DNA from: Halobacteriovorax marinus SJ
GTDB taxonomy: Bacteria; Bdellovibrionota; Bacteriovoracia; Bacteriovoracales; Bacteriovoracaceae
Direction of reading: 5' to 3'
NCBI RefSeq assembly: GCF_000210915.2
Contig: NC_016620.1
Coordinates: forward strand, 186,001-250,000
Length of the DNA: 64,000 bases
A program made the translations under genes and the position numbers. The notes beneath the pieces were generated by a model that was not told the origin of the DNA, ran no database searches, and was given only the letters and a program-made list of their open reading frames with translations. Positions 14,845-24,052 of the stretch are shown piece by piece (the first letter of the stretch is position 1; every line of letters starts with the position of its first letter).

Positions 14845-17094
14845 ATGGATTTAAGTGGATTAAACGAGCAACAAAGAAAAGCAGTTCTTAGAACAGACGG
14901 GCCAGTGATGATCTTGGCCGGTGCGGGTTCAGGAAAAACAAAAACTCTAGTCACAAGAATTTCTTATTTACTAGAGGAGTTGCACGTTAGTCCATATCAA
15001 GTTCTAGCGCTAACATTCTCTAATAAAGCCGCACGTGAAATGAGAGACCGAATTGGTTCTATGGTTGAAGCTGATGTTGGAGCATTACAGATCACAACTT
15101 TTCACGCATTCTGCGCAAGAATATTAAGAAGTGAAGCTAATTACCTAGGGCTATCTAGAAATTTTACTATCTATGATACTTCAGAACAAAAGGCCGTTGT
15201 AAAGGCCATACTAGGTAGACATGGAATATCAACTAAAGAAGTGTCTCCTTTTGAGGTGCTCTACTATATGGATGACCTTAAAAATCATGGTCATTATCTT
15301 GGAAGAGATATTTCAGAGTGCGATTATGAAATTGACCAGGGAGACTCGTTTTTTACTTTCTATCAAGAGTATGAGGCGGAACTTCACAAGGCCAACGCTG
15401 TTGACTTTGGGAGTCTTATCACTGGTGTTATTCAACTCTTTGAAAAATTTCCAGATGTTTTAAAACGCTATCAAGAAAGATTTAAGTATCTTCTTGTAGA
15501 TGAGTATCAAGATACAAATAGAGCGCAATTTGAATTAGTGAAAATGCTTAGTGAGCAGAATCGTAATGTCTGTGTTGTTGGAGATGAGGATCAGTCTATC
15601 TACTCATGGCGTGGAGCGGATATTAGAAATATTTTAGACTTTGAAGAAGTCTTCTCTGATGCAAAAATTTTAAAGTTAGAACAAAACTATAGATCGAGTA
15701 AGAATATTATTGAAGCGGCAACTCATGTCATCGCAAGAAATTCCCAGAGAAAGGGAAAAGATATGTGGACTAATAATCCACATGGTGAAGATATAGATAT
15801 CGTTGAATGTTTTAATGATAAAACTGAGGGCGAGTTTGTGGCCCAAAAAATTCGCGAACTCTCAAAGGAAGGTCATCCATTTAAGGAAATGGCCGTTTTT
15901 TACAGAACAAATACTCAGTCGAGACTCATAGAAGATAATTTAAGAAAGAATAATATTCCCTACCGAGTCGTTGGAGGGGTTAAGTTTTACGAACGAAAAG
16001 AAATTAAAGATCTCATCGCCTATATGAGAATTGTGGTTAATGAGAAAGACTCTCTGGCCTTGAGTCGAATCATCAATGTTCCTGCTAGAGGAATTGGCGC
16101 AACAACACTTAGAAAGCTTGAGAATGAAGCTGTTACTAATAATTGCTCATTGTGGGAAATGCTCGATACTGTCGTGGCCAATCCTGAGAATTATAAACAT
16201 ATTCGCCTCTCTGCTAAGGTTAAGTCTGCACTTAGCCACTTAGTGACTCTTATTAATGAGGTAAGAGTTTCTGTGGATAATGTTGCTCCAAGCTCTTTAT
16301 ATGAGAAATTATTGCATGAGTCTGGATACTGGGACTTTCTTAAATCGAGTAAGGACTATGAGTCTCAGGCAAGAATGGAGAACTTAGAAGAGCTTCAAAA
16401 TGCAATCGTGCAGTACGAAGAGTCTAATAAATCTCCCTCTCTACTAAATTTCTTGGAAACCATTACATTGGATACTTCTGGAGAAGGGGATAACCCTGAA
16501 AATACTGGTGAAGTTTCTTTAATGACAATTCACGGAGCGAAGGGGCTTGAATTTCTTCACGTCTTTGTGACGGGAGCTGAGGAAAATATTTTTCCAAGTT
16601 ATAAGAGTCTTGAAAATGGTGAAACAGCAATAGAAGAAGAGAGAAGACTATTCTATGTGGCCATGACAAGGGCCATGGAAAAACTATATATAACATTTGC
16701 TCAGGGAAGAATGCTCTTTGGCCAGTTAAGGTTTAATGGACCAAGTCGATTCCTACATGAAATTCCTAATAAGTACTACCAATGGCGTAAGCCTAATGGA
16801 TCTACAATGTCCTCTGGAAACTCTTGGGATAGTGAAGATGATTTTGATGACTACAATCAAGACCAATCCTACGACGAAGGTGAGGCAGTCTATCAAGTGG
16901 CTTCGTTTAAAGAAGAGAAGAGTGCTCCAAAGGCCAAGTTCCCTAAAGGTGTTAAAATTATTCACTCACTCTACGGTGAGGGAACTGTCTTAGATTCTTC
17001 TGGGTATGGTGCTGAAGAGAAGGTATCAATTAAGTTCTCAGACGGTGCCAGAAAGAAATTCTTAGTTAAATTTGCGCCATTAGTTCTTGCTTAG
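14845..17094 (+). CDS. pcrA: UvrD/PcrA-family DNA helicase
   Basis: This is a 749-residue SF1A 3'-5' helicase that acts in nucleotide-excision repair and replication-fork upkeep. Motifs: Q motif LNEQQRKAV, Walker A AGAGSGKT, motif II VDEYQDTN, GDEDQSIYSWRGAD, QNYRSS and the late MTIHGAKGLEF and VAMTRA. The C-terminal ~50 residues (KVIHSLYGEGTVL, then a VSIKFSDGARKKF stretch) form the Tudor-like domain that in PcrA/UvrD contacts RNA polymerase. I chose the ATG at 14845, two bases after the glmS stop; an in-frame TTG at 14836 overlaps glmS but is less likely. Confidence 0.95.
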   Translation: MDLSGLNEQQRKAVLRTDGPVMILAGAGSGKTKTLVTRISYLLEELHVSPYQVLALTFSNKAAREMRDRIGSMVEADVGALQITTFHAFCARILRSEANYLGLSRNFTIYDTSEQKAVVKAILGRHGISTKEVSPFEVLYYMDDLKNHGHYLGRDISECDYEIDQGDSFFTFYQEYEAELHKANAVDFGSLITGVIQLFEKFPDVLKRYQERFKYLLVDEYQDTNRAQFELVKMLSEQNRNVCVVGDEDQSIYSWRGADIRNILDFEEVFSDAKILKLEQNYRSSKNIIEAATHVIARNSQRKGKDMWTNNPHGEDIDIVECFNDKTEGEFVAQKIRELSKEGHPFKEMAVFYRTNTQSRLIEDNLRKNNIPYRVVGGVKFYERKEIKDLIAYMRIVVNEKDSLALSRIINVPARGIGATTLRKLENEAVTNNCSLWEMLDTVVANPENYKHIRLSAKVKSALSHLVTLINEVRVSVDNVAPSSLYEKLLHESGYWDFLKSSKDYESQARMENLEELQNAIVQYEESNKSPSLLNFLETITLDTSGEGDNPENTGEVSLMTIHGAKGLEFLHVFVTGAEENIFPSYKSLENGETAIEEERRLFYVAMTRAMEKLYITFAQGRMLFGQLRFNGPSRFLHEIPNKYYQWRKPNGSTMSSGNSWDSEDDFDDYNQDQSYDEGEAVYQVASFKEEKSAPKAKFPKGVKIIHSLYGEGTVLDSSGYGAEEKVSIKFSDGARKKFLVKFAPLVLA

Positions 17095-17131
17095 TAGTGG
17101 TCCTATGCACTCGGGTAAGACTCATTAGTGT

Positions 17132-17160
17132 TTGACCCAATCTCTCTAAATTGTGATAAT
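17132..17160 (+). promoter_or_regulatory. sigma-70 promoter of the AsmA-mtnA-ppx group
   Basis: TTGACC (17132-17137), 17 bp, GATAAT (17155-17160), with an extended -10 (TGT before GATAAT). It sits 32 bp before the ATG at 17193 and would read the four coupled genes to 21880. Confidence 0.72.
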
Positions 17161-17192
17161 GACTTCTAGCAATACTCAAAAGGATTTGAAGC

Positions 17193-19460
17193 ATGAAGTC
17201 AAAAAAGCTATTGATCATTAGCTCAGTTTTAGGATTATTATTTCTCGGACTATTTACTGGAGCGTACTTTTACGCGAAATCACTAGTAACTCCTAAGAAA
17301 GTTAGAGAGATATCCCTTACTTTCCTGAAAAAAACATTTCCGAAATCAAAAATCGAATTGGGAAAAACAGAAATAGACTTTGGGCTTTCTGTCGTGGTTA
17401 ACGTTGAGTCTCTTTCTATTAGCGGTCCATCACATGATCTTGCTTCACTTAAAAACCTACAAATAAATGTACCAATTTTTTCAATCCTTACTGGTGGTGG
17501 AGATCTCAGTGTTACTTTAAATTCTCCAAATATTCATTATGTTGAAACGAAGAAATCTAATAATTGGAGCTTGGCCCTTGCTAGCGAGAAAGCTAAGACG
17601 GCTTCACAAGCAAAGAAGCAGGCATCCGAAGCGGCCAATAAGGAGGAGAGTTCTGCTGCAAAATTAGCCGTTCCAACATTTCTCTTAAATAGTACTGCAA
17701 GCTTAGATGTGAAAAATCTAATCGTTCACTACGATTTAAAGGATGGTAGTAAGGGAAATGTGAATCTTGAAAAAGTCTTATTAAAGAAGATTGGAGTTCA
17801 GAATTCAAGCGCCTATGAAATAAGCTCTAATATAGATTATAAAATGAAAACAGGTGAGCTAGTTAAGTTAGATGCATTATTAATAGGTCAGTTTAATCTT
17901 ACAGAAATTATATCTAAGCAAAAAGTGGACACTGTTTCTGTTTTAAAGATTAAGAATATGATGGTACCTGGTTTGAAAAACACATTGCCAGAAATTAAGG
18001 CCGACATTAAAACCTCTGTAGAGAAGAGTGGAAAAATATTTATAGCTTCTGATATCTCGTTCTTAGATAAGAATAAAATTTCATTGGAAGTGCATATGAA
18101 TAATGGAAGTGTTGATGTGAAGAAGATCAATACGGAATTATTCTTAAAGGATCTCTTATCTATAGCAGACCTGCATATTGCCTCTCTATCTCCAAAGGGA
18201 AGTAGCATAAAATTAAATGGAGACCTTAAACTAAGCAAGAAAGGTTATATTACTCCAAACTTAAATTTCTCCCTAGGGCCAGAGCTAACGTATGTTGACA
18301 AGAATTTCACAACTAAAACGACTTTAAATGGTTCGCTAGTTAAGAAAAGTTTTAAAGCAAAGGCGGAAGCTAAGGTCTTAGACGGTACTGTCATTTTTCA
18401 AAACGTGATGACTATTGACTTGAATAATCCACCTAGTGCTAAGAATTTACCAGTCAGTAATACTCTCTTAAATGTACAGAATATTTCTATTTCAGAAGGA
18501 TTAATTCAAGAGATGCTCTACGCTAAAAGTGCAGAGGCACAAGCAGCATCAGAGTCAAGTTCAAACTCAGAGGCCAGTAAAGAAGAACCAAAACCAGGCG
18601 TCGTTCCAATTATTCCTCCTGGAAGTTTAACTATAAAGATGAACAATGTAAAAATTGGTCAAAAGCCTTTTAACTTAGAATCTAAATTAAATTTAACTCC
18701 CAATAAAGTTGAATTGAAAAATGCTGATTTTACTTTTTCAAATGGAAAGGGTGCTTCGAGTGCTGTTGTGAACTTGGCCAAGAGTGGAGTAAATGGGGTC
18801 TTTGATTTTAACTTGAGTAAATTTGACCTAGTCGCTTTGAAACCATTTCTTCCAAAGAAAGTTCTCTCTGGTGTTCATGGAGTCTTTTCAGGTAAGGCCA
18901 ATGGGAAATTCGCAACGACGAGCAAGGGTGTAAGTTATGATGTGCTCACAAATGTAAGTGCAGTCAATGGAGAGTTGAGTGGTGTTAATATCGGCGATTA
19001 TATTAAACCAATTATCAATTCAATTCCTAAGCTTGGAGAAAAATACGCAGGTAAGGAAATAGATGTAGATGGAAAGTTTTCAAGCCTATCGTTGAATGGA
19101 AGATTTAAAGAAAATCTCTATGCTATCAAGTCTTCTAAATTTGTAGACTCTAAGAAATATTTAGAAGTAACTGGTAGCGGAAATATCAGTCCTATTGCTA
19201 CAAAGAAGAGTACATTCGACGTAAACTATAAAGACCTATCAGGTAAGATATCTCCCGTACTTAAGAGAGAGATTGGAACAGAAATAGTTCCTTTAAGGCT
19301 AGTTGGAACGGGCTTCTCTCTTAAGCCAGATATTCAATACACTTTGAAGAAAGTTTCAAAGACTGCTGTTAAAGTTCAGGCAAAAAAACAAGTAGAAAAG
19401 TTTTTGAAAAAAGACGGAAAGAAGAAAATTAATAAATTATTAAAAGGACTATTCAATTGA
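17193..19460 (+). CDS. AsmA-family membrane-anchored periplasmic protein
   Basis: This 755-residue protein has one N-terminal membrane anchor (about residues 6-28) and a long periplasmic part of beta-rich repeats. The start (TPKKVREISLTFLKKTFP.SKIELGKTEIDFG) and the late AsmA-like C-terminal region (VNGVFDFNLSKFDL, SAVNGELSGVNIGDYI) match the AsmA/DUF748-type families. These are now seen as bridge-like carriers of phospholipid between the membranes. Two Ala/Lys/Ser/Glu-rich low-complexity linkers are present (about 130-155 and 448-470). It ends in a very basic Lys-rich tail. Its stop overlaps the TTG start of mtnA. Confidence 0.8.
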   Translation: MKSKKLLIISSVLGLLFLGLFTGAYFYAKSLVTPKKVREISLTFLKKTFPKSKIELGKTEIDFGLSVVVNVESLSISGPSHDLASLKNLQINVPIFSILTGGGDLSVTLNSPNIHYVETKKSNNWSLALASEKAKTASQAKKQASEAANKEESSAAKLAVPTFLLNSTASLDVKNLIVHYDLKDGSKGNVNLEKVLLKKIGVQNSSAYEISSNIDYKMKTGELVKLDALLIGQFNLTEIISKQKVDTVSVLKIKNMMVPGLKNTLPEIKADIKTSVEKSGKIFIASDISFLDKNKISLEVHMNNGSVDVKKINTELFLKDLLSIADLHIASLSPKGSSIKLNGDLKLSKKGYITPNLNFSLGPELTYVDKNFTTKTTLNGSLVKKSFKAKAEAKVLDGTVIFQNVMTIDLNNPPSAKNLPVSNTLLNVQNISISEGLIQEMLYAKSAEAQAASESSSNSEASKEEPKPGVVPIIPPGSLTIKMNNVKIGQKPFNLESKLNLTPNKVELKNADFTFSNGKGASSAVVNLAKSGVNGVFDFNLSKFDLVALKPFLPKKVLSGVHGVFSGKANGKFATTSKGVSYDVLTNVSAVNGELSGVNIGDYIKPIINSIPKLGEKYAGKEIDVDGKFSSLSLNGRFKENLYAIKSSKFVDSKKYLEVTGSGNISPIATKKSTFDVNYKDLSGKISPVLKREIGTEIVPLRLVGTGFSLKPDIQYTLKKVSKTAVKVQAKKQVEKFLKKDGKKKINKLLKGLFN

Positions 19461-20512
19461 GCAAAGTTGTAAGCCCCTTATCTTGGAAGGATGGGGTTCT
19501 TTCTCTATTAGATCAGAGAAAACTTCCATTAGAAGAAATTATTGTAGAAAATAAAACGATAGAGGATGCTTATAATTCTATCAAGGATATGGTTGTAAGA
19601 GGAGCTCCTCTCATCGGTTATACTGGCATTTTTGGGATGGCCTTATTTGCAAGAGGCAACCGAGGAGCCAGCATAGATGAGTATAAGAAAGCTGCCGAGT
19701 ATCTAAATTCATCGAGACCAACAGCAGTTAATCTTGCCTATGAATTAGACCGATGTGTTGAGTTGATTGACCAATTAATTAATGCAGGAAATTCAGAAAA
19801 AATTGAAGACGAATTAATCTCTTTTGGGCATGCTCAATTAGATCTTATTCATAGAGATAATCTAGCGATGGCCAATATTGCGATGAAAGATCTCATCGAG
19901 CGATTCGGTAAGAGAAAGTATCGAATCATGACTCTTTGTAATACAGGCTACCTTGCCTGTGGACCAATGGGAACGGCACTGGGAGTGATAAGTCACTTAT
20001 TTGAAAATGATCTTATAGAACACGTCTATGCTTCTGAAACGAGACCTTATATGCAAGGAGCAAGACTAACTTCCTATGAATTGAAGAAGCAAGGAGTTCC
20101 ACATGACATTGTTGTTGAGGGTTCTTTCTCATATTTAATGAAAAATAAACTGGTAGACGCTATTTTTATTGGAGCAGATCGAATTGTAAAAAATGGAGAT
20201 ACTGCTAATAAAATTGGATCTTCTACTTTAAGTATTGTGGCCAAACATTATGGTGTTCCATTCTTTGTCGTGGCCCCAACAAGTTCATTTGACTTCACCT
20301 CTGAAGAAGGAAGTGAGATACCAATTGAAATGAGAGATGAGAATGAGATTCTCTCTTTTAGAGATCAAAGAGTTGCCCCAGAGGGAACTTCTGCACTAAA
20401 TCCAAGCTTTGATGTTACAGATGCAAATTGTATTACAGGTATTATTTGTGAAAGTGGAATGATCGACCCTGTCACGAGAGAGAATCTTTTAAAAGTGACA
20501 GGTCAGGAATGA
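19457..20512 (+). CDS. mtnA: S-methyl-5-thioribose-1-phosphate isomerase
   Basis: This 351-residue enzyme isomerises methylthioribose-1-phosphate in methionine salvage. The family marks are the VRGAPLIG segment (47-54), the catalytic C161 in TLCNTGYLACG and D241 in GADRIVKNGD. It belongs to the eIF2B-alpha fold. It starts with TTG at 19457, overlapping the previous stop by four bases. No other methionine salvage gene (mtnP, mtnB and so on) lies in the window. Its neighbours are an AsmA-like protein and a Ppx/GppA phosphatase, so the grouping is not a pathway operon. Confidence 0.95.
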   Translation: MSKVVSPLSWKDGVLSLLDQRKLPLEEIIVENKTIEDAYNSIKDMVVRGAPLIGYTGIFGMALFARGNRGASIDEYKKAAEYLNSSRPTAVNLAYELDRCVELIDQLINAGNSEKIEDELISFGHAQLDLIHRDNLAMANIAMKDLIERFGKRKYRIMTLCNTGYLACGPMGTALGVISHLFENDLIEHVYASETRPYMQGARLTSYELKKQGVPHDIVVEGSFSYLMKNKLVDAIFIGADRIVKNGDTANKIGSSTLSIVAKHYGVPFFVVAPTSSFDFTSEEGSEIPIEMRDENEILSFRDQRVAPEGTSALNPSFDVTDANCITGIICESGMIDPVTRENLLKVTGQE

Positions 20513-21417
20513 TTCGTGCGAGCATTGATATAGGCTCTAATAGCTGCCTTCTTTGCGTCTTAGATCTGGAAGAGAGTGGCTTTAGAGTTATTGAAAGTGA
20601 ATCTAGAATAACATCACTAGGAAAAGATTTAGATGTTAACCAGGAGTTTCTAGAAGAATCTATTCAAAGAACAGTCAAAGCACTCACCGAGTACAAAGCA
20701 ATTTTAGATTCTCATGAGATCTCTGCAAGTGATGTCGTTGTGACAGCTACGGAAGCTTCTAGAGTTGCCAAAAACTTCTCAATACTAAGAGATATTGTAA
20801 AAAATCAATTAGGCTTTATCATTCAAATTATTTCTGGAGAAGGGGAAGCTTTCTATACGGCAAGAGGTGTTGTAAGCGGAGCCTCGAAAGGAAGAGATAT
20901 CGTATCTATTATGGATATTGGAGGAGCTTCCACTGAACTCATAAGAGTAAATGCAAAAACTCATGAAATAATTTCATCAGTGAGTCTTCCTATTGGCTCT
21001 GTTCGTGCAACTGACTGGCTAGAGAAGAAAGCTTTTGATGATAACTTTGAGAAAATAATAAAGGATAATAATTTATCAGAATATAGAACTGATGAATTAA
21101 TTTGTGTTGCTGGAACAATGACAACTTTAGCGGCCATGCTAAAGAACTTAGACTCTTTTAATGAAGATGATGTTGAAGGTTATGAGTTCAAATATGCAAC
21201 TCTTTCAAAAATATTAGGTGAATTGGAAAATAAGTCTGAAACAGAAATTTTAGAGGCTTATCCTATTTGTGGAAAGCGTGCCTTTAGTATCTATGGGGGC
21301 ACACTCGTAGCAAAGAAGATATCAGAAGTTATTAATTGCAATTCATTTAAGATTTCTACTCTAGGACTTCGCCATGGAGTTTTACTTTCAGGAGGAATTG
21401 ATGAACGATATATCTAA
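20509..21417 (+). CDS. Ppx/GppA-family phosphatase, short form
   Basis: This 302-residue protein is an actin-fold phosphohydrolase of the exopolyphosphatase / guanosine-pentaphosphatase family. It has DIGSNS (7-12), GEGEAFYTARG and the DIGGASTELI phosphate loop. Only the two N-terminal domains are present. The long C-terminal HD-like domain of E. coli Ppx and GppA is absent, as in Aquifex-type short members. Whether it cuts polyphosphate or pppGpp cannot be told from this. The start overlaps mtnA by four bases, and its 3' end overlaps the cyclic-nucleotide-binding gene by 17. Confidence 0.9.
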   Translation: MIRASIDIGSNSCLLCVLDLEESGFRVIESESRITSLGKDLDVNQEFLEESIQRTVKALTEYKAILDSHEISASDVVVTATEASRVAKNFSILRDIVKNQLGFIIQIISGEGEAFYTARGVVSGASKGRDIVSIMDIGGASTELIRVNAKTHEIISSVSLPIGSVRATDWLEKKAFDDNFEKIIKDNNLSEYRTDELICVAGTMTTLAAMLKNLDSFNEDDVEGYEFKYATLSKILGELENKSETEILEAYPICGKRAFSIYGGTLVAKKISEVINCNSFKISTLGLRHGVLLSGGIDERYI

Positions 21418-21880
21418 TGACGATCATTTTAAAGATGTCGTTAAAATAAAGAAAGGTTCTGTCTTATTTCATGAAGGCGAGAACTCTACCTACCTCTATG
21501 TGATCGCCAAAGGAAAGATTCAACTGATTAAGGAAGATGATAATGGAGTACATCCTCTGGCCGTTATCGGTGAGAAGAACTTCATAGGTGAGCTTTCAAT
21601 GTTTAGTGATGAGAAGAGATATGCTTCTGCTATTGCTTTGGAAGAAACTGAAGTCTATATGATTAAGAAGTCAGATATAAGAAAAGTTCTTAAAGAGTGC
21701 CCAGAGTGGGTTACTAATATTATGGTTACTTTAACAGATCGCTTGAGAGATGTTGATGAGCTTATGCGTGAGCATAGAGTTGTTCCATCAGACATGGAAG
21801 ATCAATTTAATTTAAATAGTAGTCAGCAAAAAGAAATGAAAGAGGCTTTAAAGGAATATAGAAGCAGAAGAGGAATATAG
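21401..21880 (+). CDS. cyclic-nucleotide-binding domain protein
   Basis: This 159-residue protein is a single cNMP-binding beta-barrel with a short helical, charged tail. The phosphate-binding cassette region reads FIGELSMFSDEKRYASAIA: it keeps GEL and an Arg (R in KRYAS), so ligand binding is plausible. No DNA-binding HTH follows, so it is not a CRP-type regulator on its own and would act through a partner. The ATG at 21401 was chosen because GGAGGA (21391-21396) stands before it, inside the ppx gene; an ATG at 21374 has no such site. Last gene of its unit. Confidence 0.85.
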   Translation: MNDISNDDHFKDVVKIKKGSVLFHEGENSTYLYVIAKGKIQLIKEDDNGVHPLAVIGEKNFIGELSMFSDEKRYASAIALEETEVYMIKKSDIRKVLKECPEWVTNIMVTLTDRLRDVDELMREHRVVPSDMEDQFNLNSSQQKEMKEALKEYRSRRGI

Positions 21881-21891
21881 CTCTTCTGCTT
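21862..21891. terminator. terminator hairpin between converging genes
   Basis: AAGCAGAAGAG (21862-21872) pairs perfectly with CTCTTCTGCTT (21881-21891), an 11-bp stem with an 8 nt loop. The stop codon of the plus-strand gene is inside it. The downstream T-run is short, so it is likely but not ideal as a terminator in either direction. Confidence 0.65.
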
Positions 21892-21898
21892 AAAAATA

Positions 21899-22330
21899 TT
21901 AGTTTAGATTAATTTGTTGTCTTCTACTTAATGTTGCAATCATCTGAACGACTTTTTCTCTGGCCTTAGCAATAGAGTCGTTTTCATTATTTAATCTCGC
22001 TTTCATTGCATGGTAAGACTTCTCAGCATACTCTCTTGGAAGAGATGAGAGGGCCTTCTTTTGAAACTCTAGTGAGCAGGCTCTGATGGCAACTCCAAAA
22101 ACTCCTGAGTGAATATTTCTACAAAGAGTCTTTAAATCAAATTCGTTCAATTTATAAATATCGTTAAAAGAAATACTTTTTTCTTGTAGCTCAGCTGCTA
22201 GCTGTGGATTTCTCTTTTGAATATTTCTAAAGAGAGTTGCTTTCTCTTCTTCTGGCATGATTTGGAGCATTTCGATAATTTGTGCTTTTCCATTAATGAA
22301 AACTCCACTTGCAGTATTATTCGCATCCAT
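21899..22330 (-). CDS. stand-alone FliG-like domain protein
   Basis: This 143-residue protein resembles the middle/C-terminal helical repeat of the flagellar switch protein FliG. The pattern RNPQLAAELQEKSISFNDIYKL, then LKTLCRNIHSGVFGVAIRACSLEF, then ALSSLPREYAEKSYHAMKARL follows the FliG order (RNPELA.., F-DL..L-D, ALK.., ..R-A). The charged torque-helix residues of true FliG are not obvious, and the protein is far shorter than FliG (about 330 residues). It is encoded with a coiled-coil protein, far from any flagellar gene in the window. The ribosome site GGAGAT fits the ATG. A scaffold or switch-adaptor role is inferred only. Confidence 0.6.
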   Translation of the reverse strand: MDANNTASGVFINGKAQIIEMLQIMPEEEKATLFRNIQKRNPQLAAELQEKSISFNDIYKLNEFDLKTLCRNIHSGVFGVAIRACSLEFQKKALSSLPREYAEKSYHAMKARLNNENDSIAKAREKVVQMIATLSRRQQINLN

Positions 22331-22344
22331 TGCTTATCTCCAGG

Positions 22345-22770
22345 TTAGGCTTGTTCTTCCCATTTCATTTTTTCTTTCATGAACTTTTGGCGGGCGTTGT
22401 CGATTGTATTTTGATGAGACTCTACAAGATGTTGAATCTCACTTTCTTGGCTTTCTTGAATTTCATTAACTTGGTCATCATGAGCTTTTTTAAGATTTTC
22501 AAGCTCTTCTTTTAATCTTTCATTCTCAAGCATGACCGTTTTATTTTGCTTTGATCTAACACTTGTTAATTTTTGCTCTAGTTCAATCTCTAGAGCATTA
22601 ATTTTCTTTTCATAATCATTTCTTAAGCGAGTAATTTGAGCTTCGTTCTTTCTGACTTCTTTACCAAACTCTCTCTCGTGTTCGTCACGTAGCTTTTTAA
22701 GCTCTGAATTGTAGCGCTTTTCTTCTGCTTCTCTGAATCTTGTAGCCTTGAGGTGAGTAATATTTGTCAT
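22345..22770 (-). CDS. coiled-coil protein, unknown
   Basis: This 141-residue protein is almost wholly alpha-helical with heptad patterning and very high Glu/Lys/Arg/Gln content from about residue 12 to 138. Length and look recall the FliH or FliJ class of flagellar export coiled coils, but I see no specific motif. It is the first gene of a two-gene unit with the FliG-like protein (14 bp gap), which makes a FliG/FliH-like pair an attractive guess. The start lies 92 bp from the divergent thiolase gene. Confidence 0.6.
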   Translation of the reverse strand: MTNITHLKATRFREAEEKRYNSELKKLRDEHEREFGKEVRKNEAQITRLRNDYEKKINALEIELEQKLTSVRSKQNKTVMLENERLKEELENLKKAHDDQVNEIQESQESEIQHLVESHQNTIDNARQKFMKEKMKWEEQA

Positions 22771-22793
22771 AATTCGACTCTTAAGAAAATGTT

Positions 22794-22823
22794 TTGCAGA
22801 TGTGTACTCTGCGACACTATAAT
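22794..22823 (+). promoter_or_regulatory. sigma-70 promoter of the thiolase unit
   Basis: TTGCAG (22794-22799), 18 bp, then a perfect TATAAT (22818-22823). It is followed 38 bp later by the ATG with AAGGAGG as ribosome site. It would drive the three overlapping genes to 25526. Confidence 0.68.
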
Positions 22824-22861
22824 TTTACGAGATCAGTACTAGTTGTTACAAGGAGGCAAAT

Positions 22862-24052
22862 ATGACGTCTATTGATTCGGGAAAAATTTACTTAGTAAGT
22901 GGAAAGAGAACGCCATTTGGTAAGTTTGGAGGGTCATTAAAAGACATCTCTCCTGTTGATCTTGCCGTTGTTGCCGCGAAGGCCGCTCTAGAAGATGTAG
23001 CGCTTCCTGCCTCCAAAATTCAGCATGTTATCTTTGGTAATGTTGTCACTTCAACAACTGATACTATTTATGGTGGAAGGCATTTGGCACTTAAATTAGG
23101 TTGTCCAGAGGAAGTACCTGGATACAATGTTAACCGACTGTGTGGCTCGGGTATTCAGTCAATACTTGATGGATTTAGAATGATTAAAGCCGGAGAGCAT
23201 GATTGTGTTTTGGCCGCTGGTTCAGAAAATATGTCACTAGTTCCACATCTCGTTTACGGCGGAAGATTTGGTACGAAATACGGTCCTCTTAAAAATGTAG
23301 ATATGCTTCTAGACTCTCTGACGGATAAATTTACAAATTCTCCAATGGGAATAACGGCAGAGAAATTATCTGAAAAGTTTAGCGTAACAAGAGATCAGTG
23401 CGATGAGTATTCTCTTCGTTCGCATCAAAAAGCTGCGAAGGCCTATAAAGATGGACACCTTCAAGGGGAGATTACTCCAGTTGAATTGAAGAGAGGTGTT
23501 TGTGAAAGAGACGAGCACATGAGAGAAGATGCTTCTTTAGATGATATGAAAAAGCTAAGAGATTCATTTAAAGAAGGAGGTGTGGTTACTCCTGGATCTG
23601 CTTCTGGAATTGTTGACGGTGCAGTAGCTGTTGTTTTGGCCTCAGGAAAATTTTGTATTGAGAATAATCTAACACCAATGGCCGAGATTGTTGATGGATG
23701 TGTTGTAGGTGTTGATCCAACAATAATGGGAATTGGACCAAGTCCTGCTATTAAGAAATTACTAAGTGCTAATAATATGGAGCTTAAAGATATTGATCTC
23801 GTTGAAATAAATGAAGCATTCTCAGGGCAAACACTTTCTTGTATCAAGGACCTTGAGTTGGATGAGTCTAAATTAAATATTTGGGGAGGGGCAGTAGCTC
23901 TAGGGCACCCTCTTGGGGCATCAGGAACTAGGATTACCCTAACCCTAGCTAGACAATTACATGCTCTTAAGAGAGAATTTGGAATTGCATCTGCTTGTAT
24001 AGGTGGAGGACAGGGAATTGCTGTTCTAATTAAAAGGTTTGAAAACGCTTAA
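22862..24052 (+). CDS. thiolase (acetyl-CoA C-acyltransferase)
   Basis: This 396-residue thiolase makes or cleaves beta-ketoacyl-CoA. The acyl-accepting Cys is C94 (NRLCGSG). H349 in ALGHPLGASG and C379 in CIGGGQG complete the active site, and NEAFSGQ is the third signature. Length fits both acetoacetyl-CoA thiolase and FadA types, and substrate range is not decidable here. No beta-oxidation gene lies next to it. It shares one base with the following unknown gene, and AAGGAGG stands before the ATG. Confidence 0.94.
   Translation: MTSIDSGKIYLVSGKRTPFGKFGGSLKDISPVDLAVVAAKAALEDVALPASKIQHVIFGNVVTSTTDTIYGGRHLALKLGCPEEVPGYNVNRLCGSGIQSILDGFRMIKAGEHDCVLAAGSENMSLVPHLVYGGRFGTKYGPLKNVDMLLDSLTDKFTNSPMGITAEKLSEKFSVTRDQCDEYSLRSHQKAAKAYKDGHLQGEITPVELKRGVCERDEHMREDASLDDMKKLRDSFKEGGVVTPGSASGIVDGAVAVVLASGKFCIENNLTPMAEIVDGCVVGVDPTIMGIGPSPAIKKLLSANNMELKDIDLVEINEAFSGQTLSCIKDLELDESKLNIWGGAVALGHPLGASGTRITLTLARQLHALKREFGIASACIGGGQGIAVLIKRFENA

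Noticed and set aside
21899-22770. FliG-like/coiled-coil pair as toxin-antitoxin
   Set aside because: Neither protein has a toxin fold or a DNA-binding antitoxin motif. The FliG-like repeat explains the first protein better.
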